Of a DNA stretch of 64,000 bases, positions 19,124-27,069 are shown one piece after another (the first letter of the stretch is position 1; every line of letters begins with the position of its first letter). The position numbers and the translations under genes are program-made. Under the pieces are notes generated by a model, which was given only the letters and a program-made list of their open reading frames with translations, made no database searches and was not told the DNA's origin. Source of the stretch: Nocardioides sp. S5 (GTDB lineage Bacteria > Actinomycetota > Actinomycetes > Propionibacteriales > Nocardioidaceae); the NCBI RefSeq assembly GCF_017310035.1, contig NZ_CP022296.1, forward strand, positions 558,001-622,000, written 5' to 3'.

Positions 19124-19533
19124 CCGACGAGCCCGTCGAGACGGGCGCAGGGCGCCCTCCCCAGGATGAACTGTCGATCACAGGGATCGAGTGCTTCGCC
19201 CACCACGGTGTCTTCGACTTCGAGAAGCGCGAGGGGCAGGTCTTCGTCGTCGACCTCGTGCTCGGCATCGACACCCGCGCGGCCGGCGTCTCCGACGACC
19301 TCGAGGACACCGTGAACTACGGCTCCCTCACCATGGACGTCAAGGCTGCAGTGGAGCGCGACCCGGTCGACCTGATAGAAACCGTCGCTCAACGCATCGC
19401 CGATGTGTGCCTGCTGGACTCTCGTGTTGAATGGGCGCGAGTCACGCTCCACAAACCTGATGCACCCATCGACGCGACGTACTCGGACGTCGCGCTGACG
19501 ATCACCAGAACGCGAGGCAACGCTCATGACTGA
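19120..19533 (+). CDS. folB: dihydroneopterin aldolase
   Basis: 137-residue folate enzyme that splits dihydroneopterin to 6-hydroxymethyl-dihydropterin and glycolaldehyde. Blocks ECFAHHGVFDFEKREGQVFVVD and VNYGSL (substrate site) are typical. About the last 50 codons (from 19370) use A/T-ending and otherwise rare codons (ata, aaa, caa, aga, gat) unlike the flanking genes. It overlaps folK by eight bases. Confidence 0.95.
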   Translation: MTDEPVETGAGRPPQDELSITGIECFAHHGVFDFEKREGQVFVVDLVLGIDTRAAGVSDDLEDTVNYGSLTMDVKAAVERDPVDLIETVAQRIADVCLLDSRVEWARVTLHKPDAPIDATYSDVALTITRTRGNAHD

Positions 19534-20095
19534 GACTCCCAACCCCAACATCGTGGACACCGACTCCCTCACCGGAGAGATGCACCCGATCCGGCGGGTG
19601 GTGGTGGCTCTCGGGTCCAACCTCGGGGAGCGGATGGCCACGCTGCAGGGTGCGGTCGAGGCGCTCGCCGACACCCCCGACTTCTTCGTCACCGGCGTCT
19701 CCCCGGTCTACGAGACCGACCCGGTGGACGCCCCCGACGGCTCCGGTCCCTACCTCAACGCCGTCCTGCTGGCCGACACCACGCTGCCCGCCCGCCGCCT
19801 CATGGAGCGCGCGCTGGCGATCGAGGACGCCTTCGAGCGCGAGCGGGGCGAGGTCAGCAACGCGCCCCGCACCCTCGACGTCGACCTGATCGTGGTGGGC
19901 GACCGCCGCTCCAACGAGGACTTCCTGCGGCTGCCGCACCCGCGCGCCCACGAGCGCGCCTTCGTGCTGCAGCCGTGGCACGACCTCGAGCCCGACGCCG
20001 TCTTCCCCGAGAGGGGACCGATCGCCGACCTGCTCGACAGCACCGACGCCACCGGGGTGCGCAGGCGCGAGGACCTCGCGCTCGAGGTCGGGTGA
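19526..20095 (+). CDS. folK: 2-amino-4-hydroxy-6-hydroxymethyldihydropteridine pyrophosphokinase
   Basis: Adds pyrophosphate from ATP to the pterin before folP. 189 residues with VALGSNLGERMATLQGAV, YETDPVD, NAVLLADT and the metal-binding block RTLDVDLIVVGD; LPHPRAHERAFVLQPW near the C-terminus is also typical. The N-terminal 25 residues before the conserved start are extra. Overlaps both folB and DUF3180, so it is in the middle of the coupled operon. Confidence 0.96.
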   Translation: MTETPNPNIVDTDSLTGEMHPIRRVVVALGSNLGERMATLQGAVEALADTPDFFVTGVSPVYETDPVDAPDGSGPYLNAVLLADTTLPARRLMERALAIEDAFERERGEVSNAPRTLDVDLIVVGDRRSNEDFLRLPHPRAHERAFVLQPWHDLEPDAVFPERGPIADLLDSTDATGVRRREDLALEVG

Positions 20096-20586
20096 GGGAC
20101 CCCGAGCCCGAGGAGGAGCGCCCGGAGCCGCGAGGCACCCTGCGCCCCACCTCGGCGGGTGCGCTGGCGGCCCTGGCGGTCGTGGGCCTCGTCGTGGGGT
20201 GGGGGCTGCACCCGCTCATGGACCGCCTGGTGGGACGACCGCCCCTGGTCTCGTGGGCGCAGGCCCTCGCCCTGGTGCTGGTGGCCGCGATCATGTCGTT
20301 CGTCGCCTGGCACACCTGGCAGACCGTGCAGGTGCGCGGCGAGCGCCTCGAGCCGCACCGCTCGGTGAATCGGCTCGTCCTGGCCCGGGCGTGTGCGCTG
20401 GCGGGCGCGCTCGTCACGGCCGGCTACGTCGGCTACGCCGTCAGCTGGCTGGGCGACGAGTCCGCGCTGGCCGACCGCTGGATCGTCCGTGCGGTCGTCG
20501 CCGCGCTCGGCGCGGCGGGCGTGATGCTCGCCTCGCTTGTGCTGGAGCGTGCGTGTCGCACCGACGGGGGCCGACCGCAGCCCTAG
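20092..20586 (+). CDS. DUF3180 family membrane protein
   Basis: 164-residue protein with an acidic Pro/Glu N-terminus and four predicted transmembrane helices (about 22-42, 56-74, 99-118 and 132-154). Function unknown. DUF3180 proteins sit behind folK in many actinobacteria, as here, with the GTG inside the folK stop (GTGA). A short hydrophilic loop (GERLEPHRSVNRL) separates the two hairpins. The TAG stop overlaps the next -10. Confidence 0.85.
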   Translation: MRDPEPEEERPEPRGTLRPTSAGALAALAVVGLVVGWGLHPLMDRLVGRPPLVSWAQALALVLVAAIMSFVAWHTWQTVQVRGERLEPHRSVNRLVLARACALAGALVTAGYVGYAVSWLGDESALADRWIVRAVVAALGAAGVMLASLVLERACRTDGGRPQP

Positions 20587-20589
20587 TCT
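20584..20589 (+). promoter_or_regulatory. -10 TAGTCT overlapping the DUF3180 stop
   Basis: The stop TAG begins a TANNNT element ending 6 bp before the ATG at 20596. It suggests a separate leaderless transcript for the next gene. Confidence 0.45.
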
Positions 20590-20595
20590 GGCCGC

Positions 20596-21213
20596 ATGTC
20601 CTCCCAGCAGCCTCAGCAGTCACAGGCGTCCCGCACCCCGGCTCGTCGTCGCCAGCGCAGCACGCGCCTGGTCGTGGCCGTGGCCCTGCTCGCCGTCTCC
20701 GCCGCGATCGTCCTCGGCGCCGTCGCGTCGTCGTCGGCCGGCCTGACCGCCGTCGCTGCCGTCCTCGCCGTGGTCCTCGGTGCCGCCGCGACCCGCATCA
20801 CGCACTCCGAGGTGATGCAGGCCCGCCGCGACGCCGCGCGCGACCGCGCCGAGCAGGCTCAGGAGTACCGCGCCCTCACCGAGCGGCGTACGGCCGAGTC
20901 CGCGGTCTTCGCTGCCGACATGCGCCGAAAGATCCTCGAGCGCGAGGAGGCCATCGACGTCCTCGAGCGGGCCCTGTCGTCGGCGCAGAAGAACGCCGCC
21001 GAGCAGACCCTCAAGCGTGGCCAGGAGGCCCGTCGTGCCGACGCCGCCGACGCCGGCCGCGAGGCCGCCGAGCGTGGTCGCGACGAGGCCGAGACCCGGG
21101 CGGCCGAGGCGATCGTCATCATCGCCGAGCTCGAGGCCGAGATCGACGTCGTGCGCGCCGAGCTCGACTCGCTGCGCGCCGCTGCCGCGCGTCGCGACCA
21201 CCGCAGCGCCTGA
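20596..21213 (+). CDS. membrane protein with two helices and a long coiled coil
   Basis: Not recognised as a named family. 205 residues: a Gln/Ser-rich start and basic patch (1-23), two adjacent transmembrane segments (about 24-43 and 48-66), then a charged, Ala/Glu/Arg-rich stretch to residue 200 that is very likely a single long coiled coil in the cytoplasm. Such proteins often act as scaffolds near the membrane, but nothing shows a specific role. It is followed by a strong hairpin. It is the first gene of the segment that interrupts the mycobacteria-like gene order. Confidence 0.75.
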   Translation: MSSQQPQQSQASRTPARRRQRSTRLVVAVALLAVSAAIVLGAVASSSAGLTAVAAVLAVVLGAAATRITHSEVMQARRDAARDRAEQAQEYRALTERRTAESAVFAADMRRKILEREEAIDVLERALSSAQKNAAEQTLKRGQEARRADAADAGREAAERGRDEAETRAAEAIVIIAELEAEIDVVRAELDSLRAAAARRDHRSA

Positions 21214-21246
21214 CCCACCTCGCCCCGGGTCCCCCGGGCGGTGGGT
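21213..21246. terminator. terminator-like hairpin
   Basis: Outer arms ACCCACC/GGTGGGT with an inner CCCGGG-type pairing, starting at the last base of the coiled-coil gene stop. No T-run. Confidence 0.55.
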
Positions 21247-21321
21247 GAGACAGGTTCTCTGCCGTCCGAACATGTCCCACTCACCGCTGCGCCCGGGGGT
21301 GAGTTCGTGGAGTACGGAACA

Positions 21322-22422
21322 ATGGGGCTCGTGATCCCCGAGGACAACCGGTTCGAGAGCGACCCCGACGACGCGCTGCCCAAGGACCCGGGGCTTCCCG
21401 ACGGCTGGGTGGCCGAGACGCCGGACGGTGCCGACCCCGCCACGGTGGCCCGCCTGGCCGAGCTGCTGCGCGGTCACGAGCGTGCCGGTCGCGGATGGGC
21501 GGGCTCCGGCGAGGACGAGGTCCGCGTCGAGGTGTCCGAGCACGGGCTGGCCATGCGGGAGAACCTCGTCGTCCGTGACGCTGACGGCTTGGTCCGCGCC
21601 TGGGGCAGCGTGCACGACCGCGCCGAGGGCCGGATGCTCTTCGTCCACATCGTCGACCGCGAGGTCGACGAGCGCTCGGCCGGGCGCTGCAGCGACGTGC
21701 TCTTCGAGTGGGCCGAGGCGCAGGCGCGCGCCGTGGGTGCCGCTCGCGGCCTGACCGTGCAGCAGATCGACACCGGTGCCTTCGCCGACGACGAGCGCCA
21801 GCACGCGTGGCTCGCCGACGCCGGCTTCGAGCGCGTACGCACCTGGTGGCAGATGAGCCGGTCCGTGGAGGCCGCGGAAGCCGAGCTGGTCCCCGACCCC
21901 GCCCGGTGGGAGCGCAAGGGCGTGGTCTTCCGCCTGGTCGAGCGCCAGGGCGGCCCCGGCGGCATGCCCGACGTCGCCGACCTCCGTGCCGTGCACGAGG
22001 TGCTCGAGGGTGCGTTCACCGACCACTTCAACTCCGCCGAGGAGACCTTCCAGGAGTTCCTCCACCGCCTGCGCGAGGACCCCGGTCACCGCTGGGACCA
22101 CTGGTGGCTGGCCGAGATCGCCGACGGCGACGGCGACCCCGAGCCGGCGGGCGCGCTCGTCGGGACGGTCAGCGAGTCCGACACCGGCCCGGACGGGTCG
22201 TACGTCTCCTACCTCGGCGTCCTGGAGTCCGCGCGCGGTCGCGGCGTGGCCACAGGCCTGCTCCGCACGATCATCGCCGACGCCGCGTCGCGCGGCCGGG
22301 ACCGTGTCGGCCTCGAGGTCGACGCCGACTCACCGACCGGCGCCGACGGGCTCTACACGTCGATGGGCTGGGGCACGAAGTACGTCACCGAGTCCTGGCA
22401 CAAGGACGTACCGGTCGACTGA
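21322..22422 (+). CDS. GNAT N-acetyltransferase with two GNAT-like halves
   Basis: 366-residue cytoplasmic enzyme predicted to acetylate an amine with acetyl-CoA. The N-terminal half (about 30-185) looks like a degenerate GNAT fold. The C-terminal half keeps the acetyl-CoA loop ESARGRGVATGLL and the tail YTSMGWG, so it is probably the active domain. Double-GNAT proteins such as mycothiol synthase are common in actinobacteria, but the diagnostic mycothiol-synthase context is absent. ATG 21322 was chosen; in-frame GTGs at 21241 and 21331 are alternatives. Convergent with the osmolyte ATPase gene, only 3 bp apart. Confidence 0.82.
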   Translation: MGLVIPEDNRFESDPDDALPKDPGLPDGWVAETPDGADPATVARLAELLRGHERAGRGWAGSGEDEVRVEVSEHGLAMRENLVVRDADGLVRAWGSVHDRAEGRMLFVHIVDREVDERSAGRCSDVLFEWAEAQARAVGAARGLTVQQIDTGAFADDERQHAWLADAGFERVRTWWQMSRSVEAAEAELVPDPARWERKGVVFRLVERQGGPGGMPDVADLRAVHEVLEGAFTDHFNSAEETFQEFLHRLREDPGHRWDHWWLAEIADGDGDPEPAGALVGTVSESDTGPDGSYVSYLGVLESARGRGVATGLLRTIIADAASRGRDRVGLEVDADSPTGADGLYTSMGWGTKYVTESWHKDVPVD

Positions 22423-22425
22423 GGA

Positions 22426-23409
22426 TCAGCGCAGCGACGCCCGCAGCGCGCGGTGCACGCCCGCCGGGGTGAGCACGCCGAGGAAGGTGGGGCCGCGGCG
22501 CACGCCGACCATCGGCTTGTCGTCGCGCAGCATCGCGGCGAGGGCGTCCTCGAGCGAGGAGTCGATGTCGATCGCCGACCCGAGGTCGCCGGTCGCGACA
22601 CCGTCGAGGGGTTCGAGGTGGTCCTCGCGCAGCCGGGTGACGGCGAGGGTGCGCAGGCCACCCGAGCCGACGAAGTCGGCCACCTGCTCGTCGGCCGGGT
22701 GGGCGAGCAGGTCGGCCGGAGTGGCGTACTGAGCCAGGCGGCCGCCGGTGGCGAAGACCGCCACCCGGTCGCCCATCCGGATCGCCTCGTCGATGTCGTG
22801 GGTCACCAGCACCACGGTCTTGCCGAGCTCGGCCTGGAGGCGGCGGAACTCGTCCTGCAGCCGGCCGCGCACGACGGGGTCGACGGCGCCGAATGGCTCG
22901 TCCATCAGCAGCACGGGAGGGTTCGCCGCCAGCGCGCGGGCCACGCCGACCCGCTGGCGCTGCCCGCCGGAGAGCTCGTGCGGGTAACGACGGGCGTACT
23001 GGTCGGGGTCGAGGCCGACCGTGCTCAGCAGCTCGTGGGCGCGCTCGCGCGCGGTCGACCTCGACTCGCCGTAGAGCAGCGGCACGGTCATCACGTTCTG
23101 CTCGATGCGCTGGTGGGGGAACAGGCCGATCTGCTGGATGACGTAGCCGATGCCGCGCCGCATCTCGACCGGGTCGACCTCGGTGACGTCCTTGCCGTCG
23201 AGCCAGATGCGGCCGGTGGTCGGCTCGATGAGCCGGTTGATCATCTTGAGCGTCGTCGACTTGCCGCAGCCCGACGGGCCGACCAGGCAGACCATCTCGC
23301 CGCGAGCGACGTCGAGGTCGAGCTCGTGGACGGCCACGGTCCCGTCGGGATAGGTCTTGCCCACGCCCTGGAGCCGGATCATCGGCTCGTCGCCCCGTGT
23401 AGCGTCCAT
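22426..23409 (-). CDS. osmoprotectant (glycine betaine/choline-type) ABC importer ATPase
   Basis: 327-residue ATPase of the OpuCA/ProV class. Motifs: Walker A GPSGCGKST (44-52), Q-loop VIQQIGLFPH, signature LSGGQRQRVGVARAL, Walker B VLLMDEPFGAVDP and switch His in VTHDIDEA. After the ATPase domain, a reduced CBS-like part (about 265-327) may sense ionic strength as in OpuA. It is transcribed away from its permease genes, unlike the usual OpuC operon where the ATPase comes first. ATG 23409 was chosen from the TATGGT -10 six bases upstream; ATG 23382 is the alternative. Confidence 0.9.
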   Translation of the reverse strand: MDATRGDEPMIRLQGVGKTYPDGTVAVHELDLDVARGEMVCLVGPSGCGKSTTLKMINRLIEPTTGRIWLDGKDVTEVDPVEMRRGIGYVIQQIGLFPHQRIEQNVMTVPLLYGESRSTARERAHELLSTVGLDPDQYARRYPHELSGGQRQRVGVARALAANPPVLLMDEPFGAVDPVVRGRLQDEFRRLQAELGKTVVLVTHDIDEAIRMGDRVAVFATGGRLAQYATPADLLAHPADEQVADFVGSGGLRTLAVTRLREDHLEPLDGVATGDLGSAIDIDSSLEDALAAMLRDDKPMVGVRRGPTFLGVLTPAGVHRALRASLR

Positions 23410-23421
23410 GCGGTGACCATA
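23400..23421. promoter_or_regulatory. overlapping divergent leaderless promoters of the osmolyte importer
   Basis: The plus -10 TAGCGT (23400-23405) ends 7 bp before the permease GTG (23413). The minus -10 TATGGT (complement of 23416-23421) ends 6 bp before the ATPase ATG (23409). Each -10 lies inside the first codons of the other gene, so two polymerases could hardly bind together. Confidence 0.5.
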
Positions 23422-24111
23422 CTGGGGGCCGCCGACTCCGGACCGAGCTGCTACAGCCGGTTCGTCAACGAATGGTTCTGCTGGCAGTACGTCGAGGACC
23501 GCCAGGGCCAGATCACCGACGCACTCGTCGAGCACGTCATCATCACGCTCGCCGCACTCGCGCTGGGCATCGCCATCGCGATCCCGCTGGCCCTCCTCGC
23601 ACGCCGCATCCCTCGCCTGGAGTCGGCGGTGCTGGCCTTCAGCACCGGGGTCTACACCGTGCCGTCGCTCGCGCTCCTGCCGCTGCTGGTGCCGTTCACC
23701 GGCCTCTCCGCGGCCACGGTGGTGATCGGGCTGGGCCTCTACGCCCTCACCATCCTGGTCCGCGCGCTGCTCGACGGCCTGCGCTCGGTCCCGGACGACG
23801 TGCGCGAGGCGGCCCGCGGGCTCGGCTACGGCCGCGCGCGGATGCTGACCCGCATCGAGATGCCGCTGGCGCTGCCGGTCGCGATGGCGGGCCTGCGCGT
23901 CGCGGCGGTGTCGACCATCGCGCTCACCACGGTGGGCACGCTGGTGGCCTACGGCGGCCTCGGTGACCTGATCGCCCACGGCGTGCAGCGCGACTTCCGC
24001 GCCGAGCTGCTGACCGCCGCCGTGCTGTGCGTGGTGCTGGCGGTGGTCCTCGACGTGCTGCTGGTGCTGCTGCAGCGGGTGCTGACCCCGTGGACGGCAG
24101 GGGCGCGCTGA
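23413..24111 (+). CDS. osmoprotectant ABC importer permease (OpuCB/ProW-like)
   Basis: 232-residue permease with an extracytoplasmic N-terminal stretch and about five transmembrane helices. The coupling loop REAARGLGYGRARMLTRIEMPLALPVAMAGLR is the EAA motif of ProW/OpuCB permeases, and SLALLPLLVPFTGLS is also typical. GTG start taken from the -10 just upstream. Overlaps the second permease gene by one base (TGATG). Works with the divergent ATPase. Confidence 0.9.
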   Translation: MTILGAADSGPSCYSRFVNEWFCWQYVEDRQGQITDALVEHVIITLAALALGIAIAIPLALLARRIPRLESAVLAFSTGVYTVPSLALLPLLVPFTGLSAATVVIGLGLYALTILVRALLDGLRSVPDDVREAARGLGYGRARMLTRIEMPLALPVAMAGLRVAAVSTIALTTVGTLVAYGGLGDLIAHGVQRDFRAELLTAAVLCVVLAVVLDVLLVLLQRVLTPWTAGAR

Positions 24112-24881
24112 TGGAGCTGTTCGCCGAGACCTGGCAGTACCTCCTTGACGCCGACAGCTGGACCGGTGGGGGAGGGCTCGTCGCGCGCCTGCTCGAGCAG
24201 CTGCTCCTCACCGCGACGGCGCTGGTCGTCGCGATGCTGCTCGGCCTGCCCCTCGCGCTGTGGCTGGGGCACCTCGGGCGTGGCGGCTTCCTCGCCGTCA
24301 ACGTGTCCAACGTGGGCCGCGCGGTCCCGACCTTCGCGCTCCTCGCCCTCCTCGTCGCCGCCGACTGGCCCGGGTCCGGGGACTTCGGGCCCTACGGCCG
24401 GGCCGGGCTCGCGACCCTGATCGCGCTCGTCCTCTTCGCCCTGCCGCCCCTCATCACCAACGGCTACGTCGCCATGCGCGAGGTGCCCACGGACGTGAAG
24501 GAGGCGGCCGACGGCATGGGGATGTCGCGCATGCAGCGCTTCCGCCGCGTCGAGCTGCCCCTGGCCCTGCCGGTGGTCGCCTCGGGCGTACGCCTCGCGC
24601 TGGTGCAGGTGTGGGCCACCGCCACCATCGCCGCCCTCGTGGCGGGACCCGGCCTCGGTCGCATCATCACCGAGGGCTTCGCCCGCAACGACTACGCCCA
24701 GGGCATGGCCGGGGCGGTCGTCGTCGCGCTCGTGGCGCTCGTGCTGGAAGTGGCGGCCGCGGCGCTCCAGCGCGCGGTGGACCCGATGCCGGCCCCGTCC
24801 TCGCGGGCCTCGTCACCCCGTGGAGTGGGGGAGGAGTCGGAGCCCTCGACTACGGTGGAAGAGGCTCCCACCGGGAGCTGA
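24111..24881 (+). CDS. second osmoprotectant ABC importer permease (OpuCD-like)
   Basis: 256 residues with five or six transmembrane helices and the EAA loop KEAADGMGMSRMQRFRRVELPLALPVVASGVR. The pair of different permeases is typical of OpuC-type importers. A hydrophilic C-terminal tail (about 225-256) rich in Ser, Pro and Glu is unusual and cytoplasmic. Translation is coupled to the upstream permease; the binding-protein gene follows after a 65-bp gap. Confidence 0.9.
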   Translation: MELFAETWQYLLDADSWTGGGGLVARLLEQLLLTATALVVAMLLGLPLALWLGHLGRGGFLAVNVSNVGRAVPTFALLALLVAADWPGSGDFGPYGRAGLATLIALVLFALPPLITNGYVAMREVPTDVKEAADGMGMSRMQRFRRVELPLALPVVASGVRLALVQVWATATIAALVAGPGLGRIITEGFARNDYAQGMAGAVVVALVALVLEVAAAALQRAVDPMPAPSSRASSPRGVGEESEPSTTVEEAPTGS

Positions 24882-24946
24882 GCGGACCCGCTCGCATCAC
24901 CGGACACGCGCGGCCCAGCGTCGCGGGACACAGAAGGTTGACACTC

Positions 24947-25894
24947 ATGCACGTACGACGTCCGCTGATGGCGGTGACCGGCCTCGCACTCACCGCCCTC
25001 CTCGCCGGCTGTGCCGGCGACGACCTCGCGGCCGAGAACGACGAGCCCGCCTCGGGCTCGGGAGGTGGCGAGGGCACGTCCGTCGTCATCGGCAGCCAGA
25101 GCTTCGACGAGGCCGCCCTCGTCACCGCGATGTACCAGCAGATCCTCGAGGCCGAGGGCTACGAGGTCGAGACCCGCCTGGTCGACACCCGCCCGGTCTA
25201 CCTAAACGAGATGCCCGACGCAGTCCAGATCGCCCCCGAGTACGTCGCCGGCATCGTCGACCAGCTCAACACCGACGCCAACGGCCCCGACGCCGAGCCG
25301 CTGTCGACCAGCGACGCGCAGGAGACCATCGACGCCGGCGCCTCGCTGCTGGAGGAGAAGGGCATCACCCTGCTCGAGCCGTCCGAGGCGTTCTCCGCCA
25401 ACGGCTACTTCACCAGCCAGGAGTTCTCCGACGCCGAGGGCGTGACCAAGCTGTCCGACCTTGAGGGCGAGGCCGTCACCCTGGCTGCGGCCCCGGACTG
25501 CAAGGGCCGCGCCGACTGCGAGAAGGGCCTGGTCGACACCTACGGCATCGACGTGACCCTCGAGCCGCTCGGCTACGCCTCCACCGAGACGTTCCAGGCG
25601 GTCCTCGACGGCGAGGCCCAGCTCGGCCAGACCAGCACGCTCGACGGCACGCTCGAGGACCAGGGCCTGCTCCTGCTCGAGGACGACCGCGGCATCCAGC
25701 CCGCCCAGAACCTCGTCCCCGCGGTGTCGACCGAGTTCCTCGCCGACAACCCCGACGTCGAGGGCCTGCTCAACGACCTCATGGCCGCCCTGGACAACGA
25801 GACGCTCGGCGAGCTCCTCGTCAGCGTCCAGATCGACCGTGAGCAGCCGGCCGACGTGGCCCAGGAGTTCCTGGAGTCCGAGGGCCTGCTGTAG
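24947..25894 (+). CDS. osmoprotectant-binding lipoprotein (OpuCC/ProX-like)
   Basis: 315-residue extracellular solute receptor. Signal peptide with lipobox LLAGC places the lipidated cysteine at residue 22, followed by an acidic Gly/Ser linker. The mature domain begins VVIGSQSFDEAALVTAMYQQILEAEGYEVETR and contains QIAPEYVAGIVDQL, both typical of quaternary-amine binding proteins. The predicted ligand is a betaine, choline or similar compound. Convergent with a glycosyltransferase gene across a long hairpin. Confidence 0.9.
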   Translation: MHVRRPLMAVTGLALTALLAGCAGDDLAAENDEPASGSGGGEGTSVVIGSQSFDEAALVTAMYQQILEAEGYEVETRLVDTRPVYLNEMPDAVQIAPEYVAGIVDQLNTDANGPDAEPLSTSDAQETIDAGASLLEEKGITLLEPSEAFSANGYFTSQEFSDAEGVTKLSDLEGEAVTLAAAPDCKGRADCEKGLVDTYGIDVTLEPLGYASTETFQAVLDGEAQLGQTSTLDGTLEDQGLLLLEDDRGIQPAQNLVPAVSTEFLADNPDVEGLLNDLMAALDNETLGELLVSVQIDREQPADVAQEFLESEGLL

Positions 25895-25898
25895 TTCG

Positions 25899-27011
25899 TC
25901 AGACCTCGTGGTCCCGGAGCGCCAGCGCCTCCGGGACCACGGTGGTCTCGTCGAGCACCGAGGGCGGCACCGACAGCCGCCACGAGCCCGTGGCCATGTC
26001 CTGCGCCCGCGGTGCGGGGCCGTCGAGGGTCCCCACCCACTCCATCAGCGCGGTGACGTCCGCGCGGCGGTCCTGCTCGACGAGCCAGCCCGCGAGCCGG
26101 TGCACCGGCGGCAGTCCGCTGTGCACCAGCGACCGCTGTCCCCACAGCTCCAGCACACCCGAGCGCAGCAGGCGCCACCACTCTGGGCTGCACCCGGGCA
26201 CCAGCAGGAAGTAGCGCCACAGGTCGCCGGCCAGCACCCGGTCGACGAAGACCTCCTCCACCTCGCCCGAGCCGTGCGCGCGAACCGAGGCGAGCGCCAT
26301 CCGCTTGGTCTCCCATCGGTCGGCCAGGTCCTGCACCGACGAGGCGCGCGTCTGGGTGATCGAGCCCTCTCGGATCCGCCAGCGGTAGACCACCTCGTCG
26401 AGCACGTCGAAGCGTCCCTCGAGGAAGGCCCGCGTCGTGGTCGGCTGGTCCTCGTAGCGCACGCCCTCGGGCCACTCCAGCCCCGCCGCGTCCCACCAGG
26501 ACCGGCGAAACAACTTGTTCCAGGCGAAGACGTCGCCGAGGACCTCGGGCCGGTCCTCGACCCGCGCGCCCCGGAGGGGACGGTGCAGGCGCCGCATCCA
26601 CGGCGGCTCGACGAGGTCGTCGCCCTCCCAGCGCACGATCGAGCCGGTGGCGAAGTCGGAGCCGGACTGCGTGAGCGCGCCCAGCAGGTCGGCGTACGCC
26701 GTGGGCGGCAGCACGTCGTCGGAGTCGAGGAAGGCGAGGTAGTCGCCGCGCACCTGCAGGGTCCCGAGGTTGCGGGCCGCGCCGAGGCCGCCGTTGACCG
26801 AGTGGACCACGCTGATCCTGTTGTCGCGACGCGCCCAGCCGTCGGCGATCTCGCCGGTCCGGTCGGTCGACCCGTCGTCGACGACCACCGCCTCCCAGCG
26901 GGTGTGCGTCTGGGCGAGGAGGGAGCGGACGCAGTCGTCGAGGTAGTCCTCCACACCCCAGGCGGGGATCACCACGCCGAGGAGCGGAGCGCGCGAGAAG
27001 AGCCTCTTCAT
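25899..27011 (-). CDS. GT-A family 2 glycosyltransferase
   Basis: 370-residue cytoplasmic enzyme. The GT2 domain (about 10-225) shows GVVIPAWGVEDYLDDCVRSLLAQ, VVVDDGSTDRTGEIADGWA and the metal-binding AFLDSDDVL (DxD type). WEGVRYEDQ-like acidic residues later supply the usual catalytic Asp/Glu. The C-terminal 140 residues are of unknown fold. It resembles polymer or teichoic-acid-type sugar transferases; donor and acceptor are unknown. A TAGGCT -10 sits 8 bp upstream of the ATG. It is divergent from a sulfotransferase/glycosyltransferase pair, probably the same surface-glycan locus. Confidence 0.87.
   Translation of the reverse strand: MKRLFSRAPLLGVVIPAWGVEDYLDDCVRSLLAQTHTRWEAVVVDDGSTDRTGEIADGWARRDNRISVVHSVNGGLGAARNLGTLQVRGDYLAFLDSDDVLPPTAYADLLGALTQSGSDFATGSIVRWEGDDLVEPPWMRRLHRPLRGARVEDRPEVLGDVFAWNKLFRRSWWDAAGLEWPEGVRYEDQPTTTRAFLEGRFDVLDEVVYRWRIREGSITQTRASSVQDLADRWETKRMALASVRAHGSGEVEEVFVDRVLAGDLWRYFLLVPGCSPEWWRLLRSGVLELWGQRSLVHSGLPPVHRLAGWLVEQDRRADVTALMEWVGTLDGPAPRAQDMATGSWRLSVPPSVLDETTVVPEALALRDHEV
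25907..25941. terminator. long bidirectional terminator-like hairpin
   Basis: Perfect 13-bp stem (arm CGTGGTCCCGGAG, 9-nt loop) lying in the last codons of the minus-strand glycosyltransferase, 12 bp past the stop of the binding-protein gene. It could stop transcription from both sides. Confidence 0.6.
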
Positions 27012-27019
27012 GGGCCGCG

Positions 27020-27062
27020 AGCCTAGTGGTGCCGGAGGCCCGGGCCAGGCCGCCGGTAGGCT
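27020..27062. promoter_or_regulatory. divergent leaderless promoters of the glycan cluster
   Basis: Minus -10 TAGGCT (complement of 27020-27025), 8 bp from the glycosyltransferase ATG; plus -10 TAGGCT (27057-27062), 7 bp from the sulfotransferase GTG. The same hexamer is used on both sides. Confidence 0.5.
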
Positions 27063-27069
27063 GCCCGCC

